12,098 bases of DNA, taken from NCBI GenBank assembly GCA_019162915.1, contig JAFLKZ010000022.1, positions 1,268-13,365 of the forward strand. The letters run 5' to 3'. The notes beneath the pieces are model-generated. The model was not told the origin of the DNA, did not search any database, and saw nothing but the letters and a program-made list of their open reading frames with translations. A program made the translations under genes and the position numbers. Every line of letters begins with the position of its first letter. Within the stretch, counting starts at the first letter, position 1. Shown piece by piece: positions 1 to 6,844 of this stretch. Origin of the DNA: Campylobacteraceae bacterium. Its GTDB lineage: Bacteria; Campylobacterota; Campylobacteria; Campylobacterales; Sulfurospirillaceae.

Positions 1-182
1 TTAATAATAAAACCATTTCTATATCAAAAGGTAAAAATATACAAGAATTACAGATAAATCTAAGCATTGGATATACGGGATACAAAAAAGATGATGATTT
101 TAAAACAATGCTTCACCGTGCCGACCAAGCCCTTTACATCTCTAAAGAAGCGGGGAAAAATACCGCAACATTCCTCGCCTAA
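1..182 (+). CDS. GGDEF-domain protein (diguanylate cyclase), C-terminal fragment
   Basis: The reading frame is open from the left edge to a TAA at 180-182 and gives about 59 residues. The tail contains LSIGYTGYKKDDDF followed by MLHRADQALYISKEAGKN, which is the typical last third of a GGDEF domain: the 'S-G-A/Y' strand, then the 'ADxALYxAKxxGRN' helix. The active-site GGDEF/GGEEF loop would lie upstream of the window, so I cannot tell whether the enzyme is active or which sensor domain precedes it. GGDEF proteins make the second messenger cyclic di-GMP in the cytoplasm or at the inner membrane. The protein ends shortly after the domain, so GGDEF is the C-terminal domain and no EAL domain follows. 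The valS promoter begins about 20 nt after the stop, so the two genes are probably transcribed separately. Confidence 0.85.
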   Translation, partial: NNKTISISKGKNIQELQINLSIGYTGYKKDDDFKTMLHRADQALYISKEAGKNTATFLA

Positions 183-199
183 ACAACTTTTTACCACCA

Positions 200-211
200 T
201 TTTTGTATAAT
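200..211 (+). promoter_or_regulatory. valS promoter, extended -10
   Basis: A perfect TATAAT at 206-211 is preceded by TTTTTG (200-205), the T-rich extended -10 arrangement typical of Campylobacterota housekeeping sigma-factor promoters. No clear -35 hexamer is visible, as is usual in this group. Transcription would start near 218. That leaves a leader of about 25 nt with an AAGG ribosome-binding site at 229-232 before the ATG at 244. Confidence 0.7.
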
Positions 212-243
212 CTAATAAAATTAGCTACAAGGTATCAATCAAA

Positions 244-2874
244 ATGAGTGAAAAAAGTACCGTTTACAGTCCAAAAGAGATTGAAGAGAGTTACTATAAG
301 ATTTGGGAGGATAGAGGCTATTTTGAAATAGATGGTAACAAAGCTATCCAAGAAAAAGATAAAAACTTCTGTATCATGATGCCCCCTCCAAATGTCACGG
401 GAAGCCTTCACATAGGTCATGCCCTCACCTTTACACTACAAGACATCATTACACGTTATAAGCGGATGGATGGCTTTAAAACATTATGGCAACCGGGTAC
501 TGACCATGCGGGCATTGCCACTCAAAATGTCGTTGAAAAACAGCTTTTGGCACAGGGAATTAAAAAAGAAGAACTAGGTCGAGAGAAATTTTTAGAAAAA
601 GTATGGGAATGGAAAGCATACAGTGGCGGACAGATCGTTCATCAAATGCGTAAACTTGGTGTTTCACCTGCTTGGAGTAGAGAGCGTTTTACGATGGATG
701 ATGGACTCAAAAACTCTGTTAAAAAAGCCTTTGTAAAATATTACAACGAAGGGTTGATTATTCGTGGTAACTATATGGTTAACTGGTGTACGCATGATGG
801 GGCACTTAGCGACATTGAAGTGGAATTTGAAGCCAACAAAGGTAAACTCTACCATCTAAAATATCCGCTTAAAGACTCAAATGACTCCCTTATCGTAGCG
901 ACTACTAGACCAGAAACTTACTTTGGCGATACGGCAGTCATGGTTCATCCCGATGATGAGCGCTACCAGCATCTTTTAGGCAAAAAAGTAGTTTTACCAC
1001 TTATTGGACGAGAAATTACTATCATTGCGGATGAGCATGTTGATATGAGTTTTGGAACAGGCTGTGTTAAAGTCACTCCTGCACACGATATTAACGATTA
1101 TGAAGTTGGAAAAAGACATGATTTAGAGTTTATTACTATCTTTGATGAGAGCGGTATCCTTAATGATTATTGTGGTGAATTTCAAGGAATGGAACGATTA
1201 GAATCACGCGATAAAATTGTAGCAAAACTCGAAGCTGAAGGATTTTTAGACAAAATAGAAGACCATGAAAACCAAGTGGGACATTGCTACCGTTGTCACA
1301 ACATCGTTGAACCTTACATCTCAAAACAATGGTTTGTTAAAAAAGAGATTGCCGATGGTGCTATCGCTAAAGTCAACGCACACTTATCGGAGTTTTACCC
1401 AAGTCACTGGATAAATTCTTACAACGCATGGATGAAGGATTTGCGCAACTGGTGCATCTCTCGCCAACTGTGGTGGGGACATCAAATTCCTGTATTTTAC
1501 TGTGATGAGTGTGGACATGAGTGGGCAAGCGAAGAAGAAACACAACATGAATGCCCTACATGTAAAGCTAAAAATATCCACCAAGATCCTGATGTTTTAG
1601 ATACATGGTTTAGCTCAGGCTTATGGCCTTTTTCTACACTTGGCTGGGGAAATGGTCAAGCTTACAAAGGTGAAAAATGGAACGAAAGTGACTTAAAAGA
1701 CTTTTATCCAAATACGCTTTTGATTACGGGTTTTGATATTCTCTTTTTCTGGGTTGCTAGAATGATGTTTTCAGGTGAACATACCTTAGGCGAGTTGCCT
1801 TTTAAAGATATCTATCTTCATGCTCTCGTAAAAGATGAAAATGGTCAAAAGATGAGTAAATCTAAAGGCAACGTCATCGACCCACTCGACACTATCAACG
1901 AATACAGTGCCGATACGTTGCGTTTTACGCTAGCGATTTTAGCGGTTCAAGGTCGAGACATCAAACTAAGTGGCGAAAAACTGGAGCAAATCAGAAACTT
2001 TACCAACAAACTCTACAACGCATCACGCTTTTTACTCATGAACGCCACCTCTTTTGAAGACTTAGAAAACATCGAAATCAAAACACCACTGGGCGCTTAC
2101 ATGTACAGTCGTTTAGGTGTCGCCGTTGAAGAAGTTAGAGCCCACTTTAGTGATTATCGTTTCAATGACGCCGCAACCACACTTTACCGCTTCTTGTGGG
2201 GAGAGTTTTGTGACTGGGGAATTGAACTGAGTAAAGCTGACAAAAGTAGTGTCATGGAACTTGGAGCCATCTTTAAAGAATCTATGAAACTTTTACATCC
2301 TTTTATGCCTTTTATTTCCGAATTCTTATACCAAGAACTCTCCGACACGACTTTGGAAAGCCACGAATCTATTATGGTGAAGCGTTATCCAAAAAACATC
2401 CAAAAAGATGAAAAAGTTGAAAAGACATTTGAATTGGTTATCGAAGCCATCGTTGGTATTAGACGTGCTAAAGCCAATATTGAGCTGGGAAATAAAAAAA
2501 TAGAACATGCTTTTATCAAAGTTAACGATGCAGATACCTTAAGCGAAACACTTAAATACATTTGTTTATTAGCAAAAGTTGAACATATCGACTTTACTGA
2601 TGCAAAAGTACCTAACTCAGCGACTGATGTTGGCGATAATGTTGAGGTATTTATTTCTCTTGATGGTGTAGATTTAGGCCCTATTATAGAGCGACTCAAC
2701 AGTCAAAAAGTCAAGCTAGAAAAAGAGATTCAAAAGCTAAGTGGTATGCTCTCCAATGAACGTTTCGTTGCCAATGCCCCAAAAGAGGTTATCGCTGAAA
2801 ATCAAAAAGGCTTGGATGATGCTAGAGCAAAAATGGGAAAAATTGAAGCAGAATTAAAGTCTTTGGGAGAATAA
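244..2874 (+). CDS. valS: valine--tRNA ligase (ValRS)
   Basis: Class I aminoacyl-tRNA synthetase that charges tRNA-Val in the cytoplasm. It has 876 residues, normal for the shorter bacterial ValRS. The Rossmann core carries the HIGH motif at residues 56-59 after MMPPPNVTGSL, and KMSKS at 536-540. The inserted CP1 editing domain, which removes mischarged threonine, shows TTRPET at about 220-225 and GTGCVKVTPAHD from about 271. Two metal-type cysteine pairs are visible: CYRC at 348-351, and a four-cysteine ribbon at C420/C423/C437/C440. The latter matches the zinc site of Thermus-type ValRS. The C-terminal 60 residues or so form the tRNA-binding coiled coil. The start is ATG 244, with AAGG 11 nt upstream and its own promoter. 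One copy of the TACATGTAAAG word encodes the T-C-K part of the second cysteine pair. Confidence 0.98.
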   Translation: MSEKSTVYSPKEIEESYYKIWEDRGYFEIDGNKAIQEKDKNFCIMMPPPNVTGSLHIGHALTFTLQDIITRYKRMDGFKTLWQPGTDHAGIATQNVVEKQLLAQGIKKEELGREKFLEKVWEWKAYSGGQIVHQMRKLGVSPAWSRERFTMDDGLKNSVKKAFVKYYNEGLIIRGNYMVNWCTHDGALSDIEVEFEANKGKLYHLKYPLKDSNDSLIVATTRPETYFGDTAVMVHPDDERYQHLLGKKVVLPLIGREITIIADEHVDMSFGTGCVKVTPAHDINDYEVGKRHDLEFITIFDESGILNDYCGEFQGMERLESRDKIVAKLEAEGFLDKIEDHENQVGHCYRCHNIVEPYISKQWFVKKEIADGAIAKVNAHLSEFYPSHWINSYNAWMKDLRNWCISRQLWWGHQIPVFYCDECGHEWASEEETQHECPTCKAKNIHQDPDVLDTWFSSGLWPFSTLGWGNGQAYKGEKWNESDLKDFYPNTLLITGFDILFFWVARMMFSGEHTLGELPFKDIYLHALVKDENGQKMSKSKGNVIDPLDTINEYSADTLRFTLAILAVQGRDIKLSGEKLEQIRNFTNKLYNASRFLLMNATSFEDLENIEIKTPLGAYMYSRLGVAVEEVRAHFSDYRFNDAATTLYRFLWGEFCDWGIELSKADKSSVMELGAIFKESMKLLHPFMPFISEFLYQELSDTTLESHESIMVKRYPKNIQKDEKVEKTFELVIEAIVGIRRAKANIELGNKKIEHAFIKVNDADTLSETLKYICLLAKVEHIDFTDAKVPNSATDVGDNVEVFISLDGVDLGPIIERLNSQKVKLEKEIQKLSGMLSNERFVANAPKEVIAENQKGLDDARAKMGKIEAELKSLGE
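1557..1567 (+). repeat. Iterated 11-mer TACATGTAAAG, copy 1 (in valS)
   Basis: Exact copy of the window's repeated word. It lies in valS in the register ACA-TGT-AAA and encodes T-C-K of the zinc ribbon (C440). Confidence 0.85.
2098..2108 (+). repeat. Near-copy of the 11-mer (one mismatch, in valS)
   Basis: Reads TACATGTACAG and differs from TACATGTAAAG only at the ninth base. It may be a degenerate copy or chance; a single one-mismatch hit is far less informative than the exact copies. Confidence 0.35.
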
Positions 2875-2910
2875 TACGCACAGCTCATCCATTTTTTAGA
2901 CAGTTTTGAT

Positions 2911-2937
2911 TATAACAAATAAATTTATATTAAGGAG
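2911..2937 (+). promoter_or_regulatory. Possible promoter (-10) and ribosome-binding site of the TRAP binding-protein gene
   Basis: TATAAC at 2911-2916, preceded by a T-rich stretch (TTTTGAT), is a plausible -10. AAGGAG at 2932-2937 is a strong Shine-Dalgarno sequence 5 nt before the ATG at 2943. The ribosome-binding site is convincing; the promoter call is weaker. No hairpin terminator for valS was seen in this 68-nt gap, so read-through from valS is possible. Confidence 0.5.
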
Positions 2938-2942
2938 ATTCT

Positions 2943-4004
2943 ATGCGTTTACTTTCTACTTTTGTCGCTTTTTGTCTAAGCTTAGCAACATTTGCTAATG
3001 CTGCAGATGAAAAAGTCTATACATTAACACTTGCCACAACATGGGCGGAGCAAGTTCCTTTTTTAGGAACAGCACCTGCAACATTGGCACAAACGGTTGA
3101 TGCAATGTCGAATGGTCGCCTTAAAATCAAAGTTGACTCTCCCAACAAGCATAAAGCACCTTTTGGTGTTATGGATATGGTAAAAGCAGGTCAATATGAC
3201 TTAGCCTATACAGCTTCATACTACTACAAAGGTAAAGATTATAAGCTTGTTTTCTTTACAACTGTTCCCTTTGGTATGCTCATTTCTGAACAATATGCTT
3301 GGTATAACTATGGTGGCGGAAAAGAGTTGGCTGCTAAAGTTTATGGGGAACATGGACTAACTTCTTATCCTATGGGAACAACGGGTATGCAAATGGGTGG
3401 ATGGTTTAAAAAAGAGATTAAATCGCTTGATGACCTTAAAGGCTTAAAATTTCGCATTCCGGGTCAAGGTGGCGAAGTTATGGCAAAATTGGGTGTCAAT
3501 GCAATGAGCACACCTCCAGGTGAACTTTACACTGCACTTGAGCGGGGAACTATTGACGCGGTTGAGTGGATTAGTCCTGTATTTGACTTTTCTATGGGCT
3601 TCCATAAACTCGCAAATTACTACTATACTGGATGGCAAGAGCCTGCTAGTGAAATTCAATTACTCGCTAATAAGAAAAAAATTGATGCCCTACCTGCTGA
3701 TCTAAAAGCTATTTTAGAAGTTGCTATCAGCCATGTTGGATCACAGTTGATGACACAAGCAACCAATGCCAATGCTGATGCATGGGCAAATATCGCAACA
3801 AACTTTCCAAATGTTAAAGTTCAACAATTCCCAACAGATGTTATGAAAGCGTTAAAAAAAGCAGCTGTAGAGATTGAAGATGAACAAGCGGCAAAAGATC
3901 CTGTATTTAAAGAGATTTTAGATTCTCAAAGAGCGTACTTAGCAAAAGTTCGTCCTTGGACTATTATGGGCGAGTATGGCTATCTTAAGCAGTTAGAAAA
4001 GTAA
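2943..4004 (+). CDS. TRAP transporter periplasmic solute-binding protein, TakP-like (orphan)
   Basis: Tripartite (TRAP) transporter binding protein of the DctP fold, 353 residues. An N-terminal signal peptide (MRLLSTFVAFCLSLATFANA) ends in an A-N-A site at 18-20, so the mature protein is periplasmic. The ligand-binding core shows LKGLKFRIPG (169-174) with R171, the arginine that normally pairs with the ligand carboxylate, then a PPGELYTALERGTIDAVEW stretch at about 191-209. The E-W pair (208-209) and the following tyrosine-rich segment (ANYYYTGWQEP) resemble TakP of Rhodobacter sphaeroides, which binds 2-oxo acids with a cation. The substrate is inferred only to be a monocarboxylate or keto acid. 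No small (DctQ) or large (DctM) membrane subunit lies next to it: valS precedes and a convergent mog follows. It must therefore work with membrane subunits encoded elsewhere, or as a ligand sensor. Confidence 0.9.
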   Translation: MRLLSTFVAFCLSLATFANAADEKVYTLTLATTWAEQVPFLGTAPATLAQTVDAMSNGRLKIKVDSPNKHKAPFGVMDMVKAGQYDLAYTASYYYKGKDYKLVFFTTVPFGMLISEQYAWYNYGGGKELAAKVYGEHGLTSYPMGTTGMQMGGWFKKEIKSLDDLKGLKFRIPGQGGEVMAKLGVNAMSTPPGELYTALERGTIDAVEWISPVFDFSMGFHKLANYYYTGWQEPASEIQLLANKKKIDALPADLKAILEVAISHVGSQLMTQATNANADAWANIATNFPNVKVQQFPTDVMKALKKAAVEIEDEQAAKDPVFKEILDSQRAYLAKVRPWTIMGEYGYLKQLEK

Positions 4005-4012
4005 TTATTTCT

Positions 4013-4042
4013 CTAAGAGGCTTTACATGTAAAGCCTCTTAG
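4013..4042. terminator. Perfect 30-bp palindrome between convergent genes, likely bidirectional terminator
   Basis: The two arms, CTAAGAGGCTTTACA and TGTAAAGCCTCTTAG, are exact reverse complements. As RNA this makes a 13-bp stem with a CATG loop, starting 9 nt after the TRAP-protein stop and ending 10 nt before the mog stop on the other strand. No U-tract follows directly; T5 appears about 8 nt later on the + strand. It could therefore be a non-canonical terminator, or stabilise both mRNA 3' ends. Its centre is the iterated word TACATGTAAAG read in both directions. Confidence 0.75.
4021..4034. repeat. Iterated 11-mer, copy 2, present on both strands as a 14-bp palindrome
   Basis: CTTTACATGTAAAG contains the 11-mer once on each strand (4024-4034 on +, 4021-4031 on -). 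It is the only copy outside a coding sequence and forms the top of the palindromic terminator. Confidence 0.85.
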
Positions 4043-4051
4043 CACTTCTTT

Positions 4052-4579
4052 TTACGCCTTTGGACGAAAAGACTTTATCACTTCCTCATGACACTCGATA
4101 AATGGCCCCTCTAACAAATCAATACAATAAGGCACAGCAGGAAAAACGGCATCTAAACACTCTTTAATAGACTTGGGTTTTCCAGGAAGATTGATAATAA
4201 GTGCTTTGCCTCGAATTCCCGCAGTTTGTCTCGATAAAATAGCGGTTGGGACATATTTAAGACTCACTTGTCGCATCAACTCACCAAATCCGGGCATCAT
4301 CTTTTCACAAACCGCTTCCGTAGCTTCTGGTGTCACATCTCTTAAAGCTGGACCCGTGCCTCCAGTGGTGACAATCAAACAACAGCCTTGCATATCTGCC
4401 ATATCCTTTAATGCTTCTTCAATTATGGGCTGTTCATCAGGGATAACCTCGTAAACACTTTCCCATTCACTTTTAATGTACTCACCTAAAACTGAAATGA
4501 TGGCTTTACCTGATAAATCCTCATAAATCCCTGCACTTGCACGGTCAGATACTGTTAAAATACCTATTTTTGCTTTCAT
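4052..4579 (-). CDS. mog: molybdopterin adenylyltransferase (Mog/MoaB family)
   Basis: 175 residues with a MoaB/MogA fold throughout. The enzyme adenylates molybdopterin so that MoeA can insert molybdate, a late step of molybdenum-cofactor synthesis in the cytoplasm. The sequence shows the nucleotide-binding start KIGILTVSDRASAG (about 4-17), the signature TTGGTGPALRDVTPEAT (71-87) with the catalytically important aspartate at 81, and NLPGKPKSIKECL (130-142). The RDVTPEAT form and the overall length favour Mog over MoaB, although the two are hard to separate by eye. Its ATG overlaps the TGA of panE in ATGA (4576-4579), which implies translational coupling. It is the last gene of the block and ends next to the palindromic terminator. 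Molybdenum cofactor would serve respiratory oxidoreductases typical of this lineage (inference). Confidence 0.92.
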   Translation of the reverse strand: MKAKIGILTVSDRASAGIYEDLSGKAIISVLGEYIKSEWESVYEVIPDEQPIIEEALKDMADMQGCCLIVTTGGTGPALRDVTPEATEAVCEKMMPGFGELMRQVSLKYVPTAILSRQTAGIRGKALIINLPGKPKSIKECLDAVFPAVPYCIDLLEGPFIECHEEVIKSFRPKA

Positions 4580-5523
4580 CTATTTTTTTGCTCCAATTTA
4601 AATTCTAATAATGAGGAAATAGCCCTTGTATAAGGGGCATCTAAACCACAAAGTTCACTTACACGCAAAACGACACCACAAATTTCCTCTATTTCCAACG
4701 CTCTTCCATGTTCAACATCCACCAGCATTGAAGGCTTAATGGACTCAAAACCTAAAATAAGCGCGTACATAGCATCAATATCTTCTTTTAAAATGTTTAC
4801 ATGTAAAGATTGAGCCGCTTTTGCAGTTTCTAACATCAATCCATAAACGACTTTTGAAAGCTTAGGATGGTGCAACAAAACACCCGTTTTTTCACCCAAT
4901 AACGCACACAAAGCATTGACCCCATTGTTGATAATCAATTTTTTCCACAACTCTTTGCGCATATCGTGTGTTATTTCTAAGGGAATTGAAGCTTGTTGAA
5001 AAACTCTCGATAATTTTTCTAAAAATGCTTTTGCCTTTGGGTTGTCATCAAGAAGTCCTACAATCGTCTGCGAACAACCTACGGCTTCAACAACACCATC
5101 TTCAATAATATGCGCACCCACTTTACGCGTCAATCCACCAATAATAAAATTTTTATCGATAAACTCACCTAAAATATCTTCATTTTCAACACCATTTTGC
5201 AACGATATACAATACGGCGTTGCACCGTTGTCTTGCTTGAACCATTGCGCAAGATTTTGTGCTATTTCTCTCGTAGCTGTCGACTTTGCTGCAATCAAAA
5301 TGGCATCAATACGATGAATATCCCTTTGCATAAGCCCTTGCATATCCGTAGCATCAACAGGCTTCAAAAAAGAAAAATCTGGATGTTTAAGTTCAAGCCC
5401 ACGAGACTTTAAAGCACTAAGATGTTTACCTCGCGCCACAAAAATAACTTCATACCCCGCATCCAATAAACGAGCACCATAATAACAACCAATGCCACCA
5501 GCCCCTAAAATAACAAACTTCAT
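4576..5523 (-). CDS. panE: 2-dehydropantoate 2-reductase (ketopantoate reductase)
   Basis: 315 residues, the usual PanE/ApbA length. It would reduce 2-dehydropantoate to pantoate with NADPH, feeding pantothenate and coenzyme A synthesis. The N-terminal Rossmann domain has GAGGIGCYYGARL (7-19), with R31 after the second strand (VAR) in the position that often contacts the NADP phosphate. K80 in AAKS, the strand ISLQNGVENED (106-116), the catalytic-lysine region ELWKKLIINNGVNALCAL (191-208, K195 likely) and the C-terminal PSMLVDVEHGRALEIEEICG (264-283) follow in family order. It starts 1 nt after the hisD stop and overlaps mog by 4 nt, so it belongs to the same transcript. The family contains paralogues acting on other 2-oxo acids, so the exact substrate is slightly less certain than the family. 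Confidence 0.92.
   Translation of the reverse strand: MKFVILGAGGIGCYYGARLLDAGYEVIFVARGKHLSALKSRGLELKHPDFSFLKPVDATDMQGLMQRDIHRIDAILIAAKSTATREIAQNLAQWFKQDNGATPYCISLQNGVENEDILGEFIDKNFIIGGLTRKVGAHIIEDGVVEAVGCSQTIVGLLDDNPKAKAFLEKLSRVFQQASIPLEITHDMRKELWKKLIINNGVNALCALLGEKTGVLLHHPKLSKVVYGLMLETAKAAQSLHVNILKEDIDAMYALILGFESIKPSMLVDVEHGRALEIEEICGVVLRVSELCGLDAPYTRAISSLLEFKLEQKNR
4798..4808 (+). repeat. Iterated 11-mer TACATGTAAAG, copy 3 (in panE)
   Basis: Exact copy embedded in the 12-bp palindrome TTTACATGTAAA (4796-4807). On the panE coding strand it is TTA-CAT-GTA, encoding L-H-V at about residues 240-242. Confidence 0.85.
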
Positions 5524-5524
5524 T

Positions 5525-6817
5525 TTAGCTTTTAAGTCGCTCTAAAACAGAGGCTTCATGTGCCCCAAGTCCTTCTGTATGGGCTAAAAGTGCACACGCT
5601 TCACCTATCTCTTCGATACCTTTTTTACTCATGCTAATAATAGAAGAGCGTTTCAAAAAGTTTTCAACCCCAAGAGGAGAGTAAAATTTCGCTGTTCCTC
5701 CCGTTGGAAGCGTGTGATTAGGACCTGCCACATAATCCCCGATAGGTTCAGGTGTGTAAGAGCCCATAAAAATTGCACCTGCATGACGAATGTAAGGGAG
5801 TAAATCAAAAGGATGTGCCGTCATAATTTCTAAGTGCTCTGGGGCTATTTGATTCATGAGCCTAATGGCTTCATCCATATCTTTAGTCACGATAATCGCC
5901 CCTCTCTCTCTAATCGAAACTTCAGCGATAGCTTTGCGCTCCAACTTTTCAAGCCACACATAAACTTCGTCATGTGTCTTTTGAGCGATTTCTAATGAGG
6001 GCGTAATCAAAATAGAACTTGCCATCTCGTCATGTTCTGCTTGAGAGAGTAAGTCTATCGCTAAAAAATTAGGATTGCTCGAACTATCTGCAAGGATACC
6101 TATCTCGCTAGGACCTGCTATCATGTCGATATTGACTTCTCCAAAGACTAGCTTTTTAGCCGTAGCCACAAAGATATTTCCAGGCCCCGTAATGACATCG
6201 ACCTTTGGAATACTCTGTGTTCCATATGCCATGGCACCAATAGCACTAGCACCTCCAACTTTATAAGCTTTTTGAATACCACAAAGGTGCATAGCAGCCA
6301 ACAAAAGAGGATTAAGTTCGTTATTAGGTGCTGGTGTACATACGACAATTTCTTTGACACCTGCAACAATGGCAGGAATGGCATTCATCAATAAACTACT
6401 TGGATAAGCCGCTTTTCCACCAGGGATGTAAAGCCCAGCACGATCTACTGGTGTGACTTTTTGCCCTAAAACCGTACCATTGTCTTCAAAATCTAACCAA
6501 GATTTGGGAAGCAATTTTTCATGGTAAGAACGGATACGGTCATACGCTAGTTGAAGTGCATCTTTAAGTTTTGGCTCAAGTGCATCATAAGCTTTTTTCA
6601 TTTCATCTGTGCAAACTTCAAGGTTTTTATCTTCCCCAACAGTCCATTTATCAAATTTTTCAATATGATTTTTTAAAGCATGATTGCCATCATTTTTAAT
6701 TTCTAAAAGAATGGTTGAAACGATTTTTGAGACATTCTCCATGTCCATGTGTCCTCGTTTCAAAAGTTCTTTGAACTGAACATCAAAATTTTCATCACTG
6801 GTTTTTAAAATCAGCAT
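5525..6817 (-). CDS. hisD: histidinol dehydrogenase
   Basis: 430 residues, full length. It catalyses the last two steps of histidine synthesis, oxidising L-histidinol to L-histidine with two NAD+. Visible signatures are TPVDRAGLYIPGG (122-134), the family motif running from about 232 (MIAGPSEIGILAD) through LLSQAEHDE, and the zinc ligands Q259, H262, D361 and H420 in the expected spacing. The catalytic pair E328-H329 sits in APEHLEI. All key residues are present, so the enzyme should be active. The ATG is well supported: AAGGGA at 6824-6829 lies 6 nt upstream. The gene is not in a histidine operon here. It lies between a PLP enzyme (27-nt gap) and panE (1-nt gap). Confidence 0.98.
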   Translation of the reverse strand: MLILKTSDENFDVQFKELLKRGHMDMENVSKIVSTILLEIKNDGNHALKNHIEKFDKWTVGEDKNLEVCTDEMKKAYDALEPKLKDALQLAYDRIRSYHEKLLPKSWLDFEDNGTVLGQKVTPVDRAGLYIPGGKAAYPSSLLMNAIPAIVAGVKEIVVCTPAPNNELNPLLLAAMHLCGIQKAYKVGGASAIGAMAYGTQSIPKVDVITGPGNIFVATAKKLVFGEVNIDMIAGPSEIGILADSSSNPNFLAIDLLSQAEHDEMASSILITPSLEIAQKTHDEVYVWLEKLERKAIAEVSIRERGAIIVTKDMDEAIRLMNQIAPEHLEIMTAHPFDLLPYIRHAGAIFMGSYTPEPIGDYVAGPNHTLPTGGTAKFYSPLGVENFLKRSSIISMSKKGIEEIGEACALLAHTEGLGAHEASVLERLKS

Positions 6818-6844
6818 TATATTTCCCTTATAAAAAGTTATTTA

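Noticed and set aside
1384..1584. Minus-strand open frame inside valS
   Set aside because: It lies antisense to a fully conserved ValRS region, with no ribosome-binding site and no recognisable domain; it is a shadow frame.
2875..2942. Terminator for valS
   Set aside because: No stem of useful length could be found in this 68-nt gap; only AT-rich sequence and the signals of the next gene are present.
5042..5317. Plus-strand open frames antisense to panE (5042-5412)
   Set aside because: They lie opposite conserved PanE coding sequence, have low-complexity composition, and show no start signals.
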